A DNA stretch of 64,000 nt from Phosphitispora fastidiosa (GCF_019008365.1 NZ_JAHHUL010000002.1:333947-397946), one strand, 5' to 3'; positions 36,842-46,199 are shown, counted from the first letter of the stretch. A program made the numbers and translations. The notes: generated by a model not told the origin, from the sequence alone.

Positions 36842-37732
36842 TTAGCGTCGTGCTGCAACCTGTCCCAAGACTTCCTGTTTAAGCCTGTCCAGTCCTATGC
36901 GGTCAATCAATTCTCCTATGCGTTCATTGTGTTTCCCGTTATCCTTATACCATTTAATAATCTTATCAACCAAATCTAACACCTGGTCCGGTTCCAGCTC
37001 TGCAGCGATTTTATCACCAAGTCTGGGATTAAGTCCTGCATTTCCGCCAACCATTAAAACATAGCCCTTGGGTGTACCCATAATTCCAAGGTCCCTGACA
37101 GCAGGCTCTGAACACGAGTTCTGACAGCCGCTGACAGCTATCTTAAATTTACTGGGCAGGTCCATGCCATGGTATTTTTTATCCAGTTCCAGACCCAGAC
37201 CTACTGCATCTTGTTGACCGCGTTTACAGAATGTAGTCGCCGGACAAATTTTTATACTTCTGACACAAAGCCCCGCCGCATGACCGGGGTCCATCTGCAG
37301 GTCATTCCATGCTTTTTCCACATCACCGTGTTTTAGTCCCACAATTGCTATTCTTTGGGCTGAGGTGCATTTCAGCGCTGCCGCATGATACCTTTCAGCA
37401 ACATCTGCAATTTTACGCAGGGTTTCCACATTAGTTATCCCTCCGGGCATATGAGGCACAATGGCAAATGTCTCTTTGTCCCTCTGTAAAACGGCGCCTC
37501 TAGGCTGAGCCAAAGCTCGGGCAGCAGTTGACATTTCTCCCTGTTCAACAGCATTGAGTTTCTGCAGGAGATCTGCCTCGGAAACCCCATGGGTTCTGGC
37601 AGCCCCGGCAACTGTCTCCCCTGTAGCAGAAGGGCAGCCCAGGCACTGCATCCCTAAAGACCTGAAAACATCGGCCGTTTTTGGGTTTGCCTTCAGGATA
37701 TCCCCCACAGTCATATCTCTGGTGATATTCAT
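36842..37732 (-). CDS. DUF1858 domain fused to a siroheme/[4Fe-4S] nitrite-sulfite reductase-like protein
   Basis: 296 residues from the ATG at 37732 (AAAGGAGG nine bases before). Residues 1-75 are a DUF1858 / hybrid-cluster-associated domain: TVGDILKANPKTADVFRSLGMQCLGC with a CxxC redox pair. The remainder is a short nitrite/sulfite reductase ferredoxin-like half followed by the siroheme-[4Fe-4S] motif: CPATTFC (C-x5-C) then CQNSC (C-x3-C) about 40 residues later. It is about half the size of assimilatory reductases, as in small anaerobic siroheme proteins of uncertain substrate. The upstream spacer 37733-38122 carries repeats (element B). Confidence 0.82.
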   Translation of the reverse strand: MNITRDMTVGDILKANPKTADVFRSLGMQCLGCPSATGETVAGAARTHGVSEADLLQKLNAVEQGEMSTAARALAQPRGAVLQRDKETFAIVPHMPGGITNVETLRKIADVAERYHAAALKCTSAQRIAIVGLKHGDVEKAWNDLQMDPGHAAGLCVRSIKICPATTFCKRGQQDAVGLGLELDKKYHGMDLPSKFKIAVSGCQNSCSEPAVRDLGIMGTPKGYVLMVGGNAGLNPRLGDKIAAELEPDQVLDLVDKIIKWYKDNGKHNERIGELIDRIGLDRLKQEVLGQVAARR

Positions 37733-37836
37733 GTAATTTTTCCTCCTTTGCAACGAACCAAAATGGCCGCCGGCTATGATACTATTGTTTACCGGCCCGA
37801 AACATAATATGTAGCTCATCACTCTCGCCGTAATAT

Positions 37837-37868
37837 GCAGAGGCGGCCTGATGACAGGCCGCCTCTGC
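37837..37868. repeat. Hairpin repeat, left copy
   Basis: A perfect 14-bp stem (GCAGAGGCGGCCTG with CAGGCCGCCTCTGC) and loop ATGA. The same 32 bases recur at 38074-38105 with a single change, in the same orientation, on the other side of element B. Confidence 0.9.
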
Positions 37869-37910
37869 TAGCTGACAAAGTCAACAAAATTGAGCATTAA
37901 AGTGTTATAA

Positions 37911-38028
37911 GACAGGGGTAGATGTGTTCCAGAGGGCGGAGTCTGTCGTCCGTCCGGCCCGCGACCGCAAAGCGGGAGTGGATGCCGGCGGAGATGTAGC
38001 CCGCCCGAGGAATTCATCTACCCCTGTC
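37911..38028. repeat. Palindromic intergenic element B (118 bp)
   Basis: Bounded by perfect 14-bp inverted repeats (GACAGGGGTAGATG and its complement). The inside folds on itself: GGCGG…GTC…TCCG…CCGGC on the left pairs with GCCGG…CGGAG…GCCCGCC on the right, and the tip is a GC stem with a short loop (CGC-AAA-GCG region at about 37965-37975). It matches element C at 41521-41637 read in reverse at about 102 of 117 positions by hand alignment, and shares both ends with element A. It lies between two minus-strand genes. No coding frame. Confidence 0.92.
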
Positions 38029-38073
38029 CTTGGTTACATTTTAATACTTAAAAAATATAGAGTTTGTCAATCA

Positions 38074-38105
38074 GCAGAGGCAGCCTGATGACAGGCCGCC
38101 TCTGC
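38074..38105. repeat. Hairpin repeat, right copy (also likely terminator)
   Basis: A near-perfect copy of the hairpin at 37837-37868 with one G-to-A change in the left arm. It lies 17 bases beyond the stop of the CGGC-domain gene and could terminate it on the minus strand, although the following T content is low. Confidence 0.85.
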
Positions 38106-38122
38106 TTGAATACTGTCTTTAT

Positions 38123-38641
38123 TTAGTGATGTGTACCTTCAACCACCTTAACCCCCTTGGCCTCAATGGCCTTCTTGATCTGGGTTTTAAAAGGACACCT
38201 GGGATAGTCATCATCATCCATACACATGCAGGAACTTAGGTGAACAACATCAAGTCCGTGGTCCAGCAGCTTTTCAACCAGCCGTGACACCCTCCTGCCG
38301 GAACATCCGCCACAGGTAAAGAAGCCAATTATTTCGGTGTCAGGGCCGTATTCGCTGAAATTTAGTTTGCGGTGTGTGAAGGCTTTGAGACAGCCAACTC
38401 CGGGACATACTTCAGCAACAGTATGACACCTGACTACAGCTAATTTAGTAGTTCGGCTGCCCCCCTCCTTTTCCTTACCCACGAGAGAAAAATACTTCTC
38501 TTTGGTTTTCAGGACAATTTCGGGGGTTACGCTGTCAATTCCCTCTTCCTTAGCTGCTTTTTCTACTGCCTTTTTGGCCATGTGTCTGACAAACCGCGGC
38601 ACTTGTTCAAGCTCCGTCAATGCCTCTTTGGTCCATTCCAT
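38123..38641 (-). CDS. PCP_red domain fused to CGGC domain protein
   Basis: 172 residues. The first 50 residues resemble the small PCP_red domain (C-terminal piece of protochlorophyllide reductase subunit): WTKEALTELEQVPRFVRHMAKKAVEKAAKEEG. The remainder is a CGGC domain with FFTCGGCSGRRV plus further cysteines (VRCHTVAEVCPGVGC, LSSCMCMDDDDYPRCPF), a likely metal- or cluster-binding pattern common in anaerobes. Function unknown; a redox or metal-handling role fits the neighbouring siroheme-type protein. The ATG at 38641 follows GGGGGATG. Confidence 0.82.
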   Translation of the reverse strand: MEWTKEALTELEQVPRFVRHMAKKAVEKAAKEEGIDSVTPEIVLKTKEKYFSLVGKEKEGGSRTTKLAVVRCHTVAEVCPGVGCLKAFTHRKLNFSEYGPDTEIIGFFTCGGCSGRRVSRLVEKLLDHGLDVVHLSSCMCMDDDDYPRCPFKTQIKKAIEAKGVKVVEGTHH

Positions 38642-38683
38642 TATTCATCCCCCCAGCTTCATTAAATCATTAGCTGCCACAAA

Positions 38684-39353
38684 TCATGCTTTGTCAGCTA
38701 TGATAACCAAATCCTGTGAATTTCCGGGGTCATATGGTTTAAAAAACATATCCCCATATACCCCAACAGCTTTCATTCCTGCATTTCCAAGACCTGTAAC
38801 AATATCTTTCAAGGTCCAGGGCTTAAGTTTTTCCGATTCCACCCGATAGGCCCATTTCCCTGCTTCATCCCGGGATAAAATAAGAATGTTAAAGGTAACA
38901 ATTTCTGGTTCAAGGTCGTTCATGCGAAGGTAAAGGTACTCTTTACCTTCCTGCTGATACGAATTAAGTGGCATAAACCTTTCATTTACTGCATATATCC
39001 GGGGATAGTTTCTTATCTGCAGAAAATACTGTCCGTCATCCTCCAAAAGGTTGTTAACTGCCCGGAATGCCGTTTCCATAATCATATCCTGAATTCAGGG
39101 CATTTGCCCTGGCCCTGTCTATCATCTCTGAGCTGGCATCAGAAGCTGCCACCTGTAGGCCCCAGGAACCAAACATTAATGCATGGCGTCCTGTTGCACA
39201 TGCTGTATCCAGGACCTTTCCCGACACCCTTTCCGCAAAAAGTCTTTTAAAAAAAGGGGCTTCCCGTGTCAGCCTTTTTTCCCAATCAATCATCCGGTCA
39301 TAATCCGAAGCGAAACCGGAAAACAGGTTTTCGCTGTTATTGGCATTTATCAT
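38684..39353 (-). pseudogene. Decayed class I SAM-dependent methyltransferase
   Basis: Two overlapping open frames make up one gene. The upstream part (ATG 39353, GGGGAGGGG before it) holds FSGFASDYDRMIDWEKRL and the SAM motif VLDTACATGRHALMFGSWGLQVAASDAS. It then runs out of homology near 39095. The downstream part, in another frame to 38684, resumes at AFRAVNNLLEDDGQYFLQIRNY, the region after motif IV. The expected 45-50 residues between (the EADW and LGNSLPHL blocks of this family) are missing, so an internal deletion plus frameshift is inferred. The reading frames on either side are otherwise clean, so decay looks recent. Confidence 0.75.
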
Positions 39354-39433
39354 AATTATCCCCTCCCCTGCCTTATTTACTATATGTTTCCGCAGGGCCT
39401 CCAACAATATTATACCTTACTTAAATAATAATA

Positions 39434-39472
39434 CAAAAACCGGGTGTCCGCTGCGAAGCAGCTTCCACCCGG
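39434..39472 (-). terminator. Terminator of the propeller lipoprotein gene
   Basis: On the minus strand CCGGGTG…CACCCGG, with an inner stem GCTGC/GCAGC, is followed by TTTTTG. Confidence 0.85.
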
Positions 39473-39531
39473 ATGTGATTTCCCTCACACATTAAGCAGT
39501 TTATCCCCTGCAGCGAAAAATTGCGCAAGGC

Positions 39532-40677
39532 TTACCAGCCTTCGACCCAAGAAATCGCTGTCAGTCCCTTCAATGGATTTAAGGCCCCCGACAGGTCATA
39601 AACAAAATTGCCCTCCACTACCTCAACAAGTCTGGGAACACCGTCTCCCGGGAAGGCAATCCAACGTCCATCAGGGGAGCATGTCGGCAGAGCACCAACA
39701 ATTATCCCGCTTTGGTCAAGCGGTGAAGGCTGTCCGGAAAAAACAGCTTTCTGACCACTACCGGCACTAATGGCAAACCCGTCAAAAATTATATAGCTGC
39801 CATCCCGCGACCAGGAATATGCCATCGGTTCCCTGGCAGAACCCAGGAGATCTGAAATCACAATAGATTCTGCCCCCTCAGTATTAGCTGTCCTTATTTC
39901 TCCACCGCGGTCATTGGCGATGTGATAGAGAATCTTTTCCCTGTCAGGAGAAACCAATGGTTCCCGCCCCTGTTGGATGATAACCTGCTTTTCCGAGCCG
40001 TCTGCCTTTATCTTCATAATATTATAATGGTACTCAGCCTGACCGTCGAACTCCATATAGAAGTCCTGGTAAATGAGTGTACTGTTATCAAGCCAGTCAG
40101 GGCAGACTATTCCATCTATCCTTAGGGCCAGTGCAGGCGAACCATCAGAAACGGTTACCCGGTCCTGAGTTCTTTTGGCTACCAGTTTGGCAGGATCAGT
40201 ATCCTCAATGTTTTTAATGTAAAGATCCCCGCCGCTGACAAAGGCAATTTGTTTACCGTCAGGGGACCAGGCCATAACTCTGCCGATAAGCCGTTTCTGG
40301 CGAGAATTCAGATCAAGCTTTGGCGTCATTCCGGTGACTTTCCGCTTGTCACTGCCATTAGAGCTGCTTACATAGATACCGTCATCAGCAGCATAAGCAA
40401 TACTCTTCATATCCGGAGATACTTCAAAAACATAAGCCCGGTCAATCCTGCTCATTTTGACCCTATTCCCCTGTGCCTTAACAGTTACAAGCTCTTTCAG
40501 TGACAACTCGCCGGTAATATGCTTTAATCCAATAATCATTGAATCACCGAGAACCTCTGTGGTGGTTTTTTCAGCGTCATCTTCACTCTGGCTGCCACAT
40601 CCGCAAAAGAAAAATAAAAGGGCAAACAGGCTGGCCAGGCATACTATACCCCGCTTTTTGACCTTCTTCCGGAACAT
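39532..40677 (-). CDS. Lipoprotein with TolB/PD40-type beta-propeller repeats
   Basis: 381 residues. The N-terminus is a lipoprotein signal (KKRGIVCLASLFALLFFFCGCGS) with the modified cysteine probably C27. The mature protein has several PD40/WD40-like blades, recognisable as SPDMKSIAYAADDGIYVSS, AWSPDGKQIAFVSGGDLYI, SPDREKILYHIAN, SWSRDGSYIIFDG and CSPDGRWIAFPGD. It would sit outside the membrane. Such proteins bind partners or ligands; none can be named. The ATG at 40677 follows GGGGGGATAATT. No operon partner is evident apart from a small unknown gene upstream. Confidence 0.85.
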   Translation of the reverse strand: MFRKKVKKRGIVCLASLFALLFFFCGCGSQSEDDAEKTTTEVLGDSMIIGLKHITGELSLKELVTVKAQGNRVKMSRIDRAYVFEVSPDMKSIAYAADDGIYVSSSNGSDKRKVTGMTPKLDLNSRQKRLIGRVMAWSPDGKQIAFVSGGDLYIKNIEDTDPAKLVAKRTQDRVTVSDGSPALALRIDGIVCPDWLDNSTLIYQDFYMEFDGQAEYHYNIMKIKADGSEKQVIIQQGREPLVSPDREKILYHIANDRGGEIRTANTEGAESIVISDLLGSAREPMAYSWSRDGSYIIFDGFAISAGSGQKAVFSGQPSPLDQSGIIVGALPTCSPDGRWIAFPGDGVPRLVEVVEGNFVYDLSGALNPLKGLTAISWVEGW

Positions 40678-40696
40678 AATTATCCCCCCAAGGTTG

Positions 40697-41005
40697 TTAT
40701 TCTGCCCTGTCAGTATGCTTCGCTGTCTTCCGTTCAGTCAGACGGTCAGCCATTTCCTTCAGGCCATGATTTAAGCCCCTGATATATTCATGAAGCAGCA
40801 CATACTTGAATTCCCCCGATTTTTCCCACCGTTCATGAGCCAGCAGCCCAAAAGCCACTACCTCGTTTCTAGCGCGTTCAATACTGCGTTCAGTCCGGTA
40901 ATCCAGGGCCTGACCTGCAGTGAGCCCCTTTTCATAAGCCTGGGCTTCATTAAGCCCCTCCAGTTCCATGATATCAAAACACATCTTATAATTCTTGTTC
41001 TGCAC
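40697..41005 (-). CDS. Small hypothetical protein
   Basis: About 102 residues, not recognised. Charged and helical: IMELEGLNEAQAYEKGL, QALDYRTERSIERARNEVVAFGLLAHERW, KYVLLHEYIRGLNHGLKEMADRL. It has no signal or membrane helix. I prefer the GTG at 41005, six bases after GGGGTG; a longer reading from 41089 lacks a ribosome site. It lies 19 bases upstream of the propeller lipoprotein and may be cotranscribed. Confidence 0.55.
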   Translation of the reverse strand: MQNKNYKMCFDIMELEGLNEAQAYEKGLTAGQALDYRTERSIERARNEVVAFGLLAHERWEKSGEFKYVLLHEYIRGLNHGLKEMADRLTERKTAKHTDRAE

Positions 41006-41202
41006 AATAATCACCCCATAAACAGACTTGGCCAGCCGAAAATTCGATTTGTACCAAATTTCTCTATCTATTAAATTTTTCCTGCTCACTTTATAAAATT
41101 TTCTGAAAAATAGCTTTATTTCATGTTATAATTATCTAAAATAATTAATAATCGGCATCATCGCAGGCGCAGCAAATGTGGATTTCCGAGGTGGTGAAAA
41201 AG

Positions 41203-41520
41203 GTGAATTTTTCAAATTCCCGAAACTACCCGGCAGATGCGCACCACTTTGTTTATGGCACACTTCTGAAAAATATCACCAGAACAGATTTCCTGAAAAT
41301 CATCAACCAGTTAGAAAATACCAATGAAAATGCTGAGTACAAGGTTTGTGTCATGGGACCGCGGCAGCAGTATCTGTGGGTAGGAGTACAATCCCGGGTC
41401 ACTGATAACGCTTCCAGACGAGAAATGGGTATAAGAATACATGCCCGGCTGTTTGGCCAAAATCTCACCAACAACTGGGTTGTTTTCCAAAAGCCTCTGC
41501 TGTTTAAACATTTGAATTAA
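41203..41520 (+). CDS. Small hypothetical protein, plus strand
   Basis: About 105 residues, not recognised. The most likely start is GTG at 41203, eight bases after GAGGTGG; an ATG at 41176 is the alternative. The sequence is mixed alpha/beta, soluble, with HHFVYGTLLKNITRTDFLKIINQLEN and YKVCVMGPRQQYLWVGVQSR. It ends immediately before palindromic element C. It stands alone on the plus strand between minus-strand genes. Confidence 0.55.
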   Translation: MNFSNSRNYPADAHHFVYGTLLKNITRTDFLKIINQLENTNENAEYKVCVMGPRQQYLWVGVQSRVTDNASRREMGIRIHARLFGQNLTNNWVVFQKPLLFKHLN

Positions 41521-41637
41521 ATAGGGGTAGATGTATTCTTCCGGCGGGCAACGTCTCCGCCGGCATCAGCTCCCGCTTCGCGGGTCGCTGGCCGGACGGA
41601 CGACAGACTCCGCCTTCCAGAACACATCTACCCCTAT
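41521..41637. repeat. Palindromic intergenic element C (117 bp, inverted relative to B)
   Basis: Perfect 14-bp ends (ATAGGGGTAGATGT and its complement). The interior has CCGGCGGGCAACG…, a tip hairpin CCCGC-TTC-GCGGG (about 41572-41584) and the complement GACGGACGACAGACTCCGCC. Read on the minus strand it aligns with element B with about 15 differences in 117. It lies between convergent gene ends: the small plus-strand gene and leuS. It could also act as a terminator for leuS because its end is followed by T/A-rich sequence, but no clear T-run is present. Confidence 0.92.
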
Positions 41638-41657
41638 CTTATTAAATACTTTAAAGG

Positions 41658-44132
41658 TTACTTCACCACAATGTTTACCAGTTTCTTGGGTACTGCAATA
41701 ACCTTAACCACCTGTTTCCCCGATATCAGCTCCACAATTTTATCCTGTTCCAGAACAAATTTTTCCATTTCATCTTTATCTATATCAGCCGGCACCGTCA
41801 TCCTGCTCTTGACCTTGCCATTAAGCTGGACCACTATCTCTACTTCATCCTGAACCAGGGCTGCAGGATCATACTCAGGCCAGGGTTGTTTGTGGACACT
41901 GTCCGGATAACCCAGCTCATGCCAGAGTTCCTCAGCAAAGTGGGGCGCAAACGGCGCCAGCAGTATAACCAGGGTGTTTACTGCCTCTGCCTCAATGGGG
42001 CTGTTGCGTACCGGGTTCTTCTCCCTGTACTGGTACAGCCAGTTAACAAATTCCATTATGGTACTGATGGCAGTATTGAAATTAAACCTCTGGTTCACAT
42101 CATCTGTAATTTTTTTAATAGTATAATGGGTCAGCCTTCTGGTCTCCTTGTCAGCCTCAGAGACTTTTTCTGATGCCGGAGACTCATTGAGCCTGTCAAT
42201 ATACGCATAAACCAGACGCCAGACCCTGTTGAGAAACCTGTAAGCACCTTCAACTCCAGCATCACTCCACTCCAGATCACGCTCCGGAGGAGCGGCAAAT
42301 AGGATAAACAACCGCGCCGTATCTGCCCCGTACTTAGCCACGGTTTCCTCAGGGCTTACCGTATTCCCCTTTGATTTGGACATCTTGGCCCCATCCTTGA
42401 GAACCATCCCCTGGGTCAGCAGGTTGGTAAAGGGTTCATCAAAGTCAACCAGCCCCTGGTCCTTAAAGACCTTGGTAAAAAACCTGGAATAAAGCAGATG
42501 CAGGATAGCATGCTCAACCCCGCCGATATACTGCTCCACAGGCATCCAGTAAGCAGCGTTGTCCTTGGTGAAAGCATTCCGGTCATCATGGGGGCTGCAG
42601 TACCTCAGGTAATACCATGATGAACAGATAAACGTATCCATGGTATCTGTCTCCCGCCGGGACGGACCGCCGCATTCAGGGCATACTGCATTTACAAAGG
42701 ATTCACAATCGGTAAGTGGTGACTTCCCTGTAGGCTTAAATTCCACATCAGTTGGCAGATGTACCGGAAGCTGTTCCTCAGGAACCGCAACCTCACCACA
42801 CTTATCACAGTATATAATGGGAATCGGAGCGCCCCAGTAACGCTGCCGCGAAATGAGCCAGTCCCGCAGCCTGAAGTTGACCATTGCCTTCCCAATACCC
42901 TTTTCTTCCATATAGGCGGCCACATTTTTTATTGCATCCTCATTGTTCTGCCCGTCAAAAGGCCCGGAATTGACCAGGACTCCTTCAGCATCATAAGCCT
43001 GTGTCAGCTGCACATATTTGTCGGGAACTCCCTCCGGCAGGATAACAACCCGAATCTGCAGACTATACTTGGTAGCAAAATCAAAATCCCTCTGGTCGTG
43101 TGCCGGAACCCCCATAACAGCTCCGGTCCCATAGTCCATCAATACATAATTGGCGATAAACAGCGGAATTTTTTCCCCATTCATGGGATTTATCACATGG
43201 GCCCCGGTAAAGAGTCCCTCTTTTTCGGCATCTGTCGATGTCCTGTCAATCTCACTTAAATTCTGCATCCGGCGCACAAAATCCCTCACACTTGCTTCAT
43301 AGGGAGTTCCGGTGGTCAGTTTTGCCACCAGCGGGTGCTCCGGAGCCAGCACCATGAAAGTAACCCCGTAAATGGTATCAGGTCTGGTGGTATATACTGT
43401 AATAATATCATCAGTACCGTCCACCCGGAAGTTCACTTCAGCCCCTTCGCTGCGTCCGATCCAGTTCTCCTGCATAATCTTAACTTTGTCCGGCCATCCG
43501 TGAAGCTTTTTAATATCAGCCAGAAGCCTGTCAGCATAGTCGGTAATCTTAAGAAACCATTGGGACAGACCTTTTTTTTCCACACCGGTCCCACAGCGTT
43601 CACAGGCTCCGTTAACCACCTGTTCATTGGCCAGAACCGTAACACATCCCGGACACCAGTTTACAGCCGCATGTTTCTTATAGGCCAGGCCATTTTTATA
43701 AAACTGCAGGAAAAGCCACTGAGTCCACCTGTAATAGTCCGGGGTGCAGGTGGTTACCTCCCGGTCCCAATCATAGCTGAAACCAAGCCTTGACAACTGC
43801 TTTCTCATGTTCTCAATATTGCTTCTGGTCCATTGATATGGATGAATGCCATGCTTAATTGCCGCATTTTCTGCCGGCAGCCCGAAGGCATCCCAGCCCA
43901 TGGGATGGAGGACATTGTATCCCTGCATTGCTTTAACCCTGGCCACCACATCACCGATGGAATAATTCCTCACATGTCCCATGTGCAGATTCCCTGACGG
44001 ATAAGGAAACATCTCCAGACAATAATACTTTTCCTTCGTGGTGTCATTGTCAACAACCTTATGCAAGCCGGTTTCTTCCCATATTTTCTGCCATTTGGTT
44101 TCGATTGCCGAAAAATCATAGCGTTCTTTCAC
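41658..44132 (-). CDS. leuS: Leucine-tRNA ligase
   Basis: 824 residues, full length class I synthetase. The HIGH-type motif is [14 protein letters not shown] (HMGH) near residue 50, followed by the zinc-like CPGC…CERC insert, the CP1 editing domain with [20 protein letters not shown], and KMSKSKGN near 570. The C-terminal anticodon and UBL-like domains end with [14 protein letters not shown]. It charges tRNA-Leu and edits mischarged norvaline/isoleucine. The start is GTG at 44132 after AGGAGGAG. It is the second gene after a leucine T-box, behind an acyl-CoA synthetase 14 bases upstream. Confidence 0.97.
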   Translation of the reverse strand: MKERYDFSAIETKWQKIWEETGLHKVVDNDTTKEKYYCLEMFPYPSGNLHMGHVRNYSIGDVVARVKAMQGYNVLHPMGWDAFGLPAENAAIKHGIHPYQWTRSNIENMRKQLSRLGFSYDWDREVTTCTPDYYRWTQWLFLQFYKNGLAYKKHAAVNWCPGCVTVLANEQVVNGACERCGTGVEKKGLSQWFLKITDYADRLLADIKKLHGWPDKVKIMQENWIGRSEGAEVNFRVDGTDDIITVYTTRPDTIYGVTFMVLAPEHPLVAKLTTGTPYEASVRDFVRRMQNLSEIDRTSTDAEKEGLFTGAHVINPMNGEKIPLFIANYVLMDYGTGAVMGVPAHDQRDFDFATKYSLQIRVVILPEGVPDKYVQLTQAYDAEGVLVNSGPFDGQNNEDAIKNVAAYMEEKGIGKAMVNFRLRDWLISRQRYWGAPIPIIYCDKCGEVAVPEEQLPVHLPTDVEFKPTGKSPLTDCESFVNAVCPECGGPSRRETDTMDTFICSSWYYLRYCSPHDDRNAFTKDNAAYWMPVEQYIGGVEHAILHLLYSRFFTKVFKDQGLVDFDEPFTNLLTQGMVLKDGAKMSKSKGNTVSPEETVAKYGADTARLFILFAAPPERDLEWSDAGVEGAYRFLNRVWRLVYAYIDRLNESPASEKVSEADKETRRLTHYTIKKITDDVNQRFNFNTAISTIMEFVNWLYQYREKNPVRNSPIEAEAVNTLVILLAPFAPHFAEELWHELGYPDSVHKQPWPEYDPAALVQDEVEIVVQLNGKVKSRMTVPADIDKDEMEKFVLEQDKIVELISGKQVVKVIAVPKKLVNIVVK

Positions 44133-44146
44133 TTTATCTCCTCCTG

Positions 44147-45859
44147 TTAAGCTGTTTCCACTGAAGCAGCATCCTGAAGGCCAAGGTTTTCAATGGCCAT
44201 TTCCCTCAGCTTGTACTTCTGGATTTTCCCACTTGCAGTCATGGGAAACTCCTCAATTATTTGCACATACCGGGGAATCTTATACCGGGCAATTTTACCC
44301 TGGCAGTATTCCTTTATTTCCTCCGCTGTCATTTCTTCTCCTTCCCGGAGTCGGATATATGCAATGACTTCCTCACCATACTTGATATCCGGCACTCCCA
44401 CCACCTGAACATCAAGAATCATGGGATGGGTATAGAGGAACTCCTCGATCTCCCTGGGATATATATTCTCCCCGCCGCGGATTATCATATCCTTGACACG
44501 ACCTGTTATCTTACAGTAGCCCTGTTCGTCCATCGTGGCCAGGTCGCCGGTGTGCAGCCATCCATCACCATCAATAGCAGCATGGGTGGCTTCCGGCAGC
44601 TTGTAATAGCCTTTCATAACATTATAGCCCCGGGCACAGAGTTCGCCCTGGACACCCCTGGGGACTTCCCGGCCTGACTCCGGGTCAACTATTTTCACTT
44701 CTACTCCCGGAATGTTACGCCCCACAGTAGTCACCCTCAGGTCAATAGGGTCATTGGTCCGGGTCATGGTAATAGCCGGAGCTGACTCTGTCTGTCCATA
44801 AGTTATGGTAATTTCACTGGCCCCCATTGTCTCAACTACCTGCTTCATGGTTTCAATTGGGCAGGGGGAACCAGCCATAATCCCGGTTCTCAACGCTGAC
44901 AGATCATATTTATCAAAGCCTTCCAGATTCAGTTCCGCAATAAACATGGTCGGGACTCCATGAACCGCTGTACAGCGCTCTTTTTCTATGGCTTCCAGGA
45001 CCTGTACCGGGTTGTAGGATACAATGGGAACCATAGTGGCCGCCGCAACAACACAGGTCAGTGTACCCAGCACACAACCGAAGCAGTGAAAAAAGGGCAC
45101 CGGGATACAAAGCCTGTCCCGGTATGTAAAGTTCATACAGTTTGATACCGCGATAGCATTATTAACGATGTTCTTATGTGTCAGCATTACTCCCTTGGGG
45201 AACCCGGTAGTCCCAGATGTATACTGCATATTGATAACATCATCTGCTTCAAGGGATTTCTGCCTCGCATCGAGTTCCGCATCCGGAACTGCTGCCCCCA
45301 TTTCCATTAGCTGTGACCAGGAGAACATTCCCGATGGGCAGTTATCCCCAATATAGATAACATTCTTAAGCACCGGCAGTCTTTCCGAATTCAGTTTTCC
45401 GGGCTGTGATTCCGCAAGCTCAGGACATAACTCATTAACCATCCCGGTATAACTGGAATCCTTCCACCCATCAATTAAAATAAGGGTAGTGGCATCAGAC
45501 TGTTTCAGGATGTATTCCAGCTCAAAAGCCTTGTAATTGGTATTCACTGTAACTAAAACAGCGCCCATTTTCCCGGTGGCAAACTGGGTAACCACCCATT
45601 CCGGCACATTTGTAGCCCAAATGGCAATATGATCACCCCTGTTAACGCCCATTTTCATTAATCCCTTTGCCGCGGTGCGGCATACATCATTAAATTGAGT
45701 ATAATTATATCTCAATCCTCTGTCCACATATACCAGGGCATCATTATCCGGATGATGGCGCGCCTGGGTATCCAGCAGCTCTCCAAGGGTAAGTTCCAGA
45801 ACACCCTCCTGCCTGTTGACCTCCTGCGCTTCTTCTACTGTAGTTAACCTCCTGGCCAA
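44147..45859 (-). CDS. AMP-forming acyl-CoA synthetase in the leucine T-box operon
   Basis: 570 residues of the ANL superfamily. The AMP-binding P-loop is [13 protein letters not shown], with [10 protein letters not shown], the [52 protein letters not shown] hinge/A8 region in parts, and the catalytic lysine in [13 protein letters not shown]. It makes an acyl-adenylate and then an acyl-CoA, probably from medium or branched fatty acids (family resemblance to FadD-like enzymes of about 550 residues). The start is TTG at 45859 after AAGGAGG. The leucine T-box directly upstream and the 14-base gap to leuS mean that it should be induced by leucine starvation; the reason is unclear. Isovalerate or another leucine-related acid as substrate would fit, but is inference. 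Confidence 0.9.
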   Translation of the reverse strand: MARRLTTVEEAQEVNRQEGVLELTLGELLDTQARHHPDNDALVYVDRGLRYNYTQFNDVCRTAAKGLMKMGVNRGDHIAIWATNVPEWVVTQFATGKMGAVLVTVNTNYKAFELEYILKQSDATTLILIDGWKDSSYTGMVNELCPELAESQPGKLNSERLPVLKNVIYIGDNCPSGMFSWSQLMEMGAAVPDAELDARQKSLEADDVINMQYTSGTTGFPKGVMLTHKNIVNNAIAVSNCMNFTYRDRLCIPVPFFHCFGCVLGTLTCVVAAATMVPIVSYNPVQVLEAIEKERCTAVHGVPTMFIAELNLEGFDKYDLSALRTGIMAGSPCPIETMKQVVETMGASEITITYGQTESAPAITMTRTNDPIDLRVTTVGRNIPGVEVKIVDPESGREVPRGVQGELCARGYNVMKGYYKLPEATHAAIDGDGWLHTGDLATMDEQGYCKITGRVKDMIIRGGENIYPREIEEFLYTHPMILDVQVVGVPDIKYGEEVIAYIRLREGEEMTAEEIKEYCQGKIARYKIPRYVQIIEEFPMTASGKIQKYKLREMAIENLGLQDAASVETA

Positions 45860-45923
45860 ATTGATTCCTCCTTGAAATTAATTGATGAGACTCTCCCAAG
45901 CAAAGGTAATTTCATAAAAAACA

Positions 45924-46170
45924 AAAAAGCCTATCATCCCTCAAAAGGGACGAAAGGCTTGCTTCCGTGGTACCACCCAAATTGGCATCCGGTTGTCTAT
46001 ACCCGGTCTGCCCACTTATTTCGCAGGATAACGGACTGCCCGGCACAGACTACTAAATCATATTTCGCCTGCACATCTCAGGGACGAGTTCAAAGGCCTG
46101 CCCCGCTGCCTTGCACCTTCCGGCAGCTCTCTTAAGAGGCACCAGCCCTCTAATACTTCCCGTCATTGAT
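45924..46170 (-). promoter_or_regulatory. Leucine T-box leader with terminator
   Basis: On the minus strand the T-box sequence GGGTGGTACCACGG lies at 45978-45965, followed by a terminator (AGCCT…GTCCC-TTTT-GAGGG-AT…AGGCTTTTTT, 45962-45924). Upstream, the stem I region contains AGAGAG, GGTGC and a bulge reading TTTGAACTCGTCCCTGAG, where the specifier after GAA is CTC (46088-46086), a leucine codon. Uncharged tRNA-Leu should pair with CTC and the T-box and prevent termination. This covers most of the 411-base stretch between the synthetase gene and the HD-GYP gene. Confidence 0.92.
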
Positions 46171-46199
46171 TACCAATATTTAAACATAATACGTATGTT

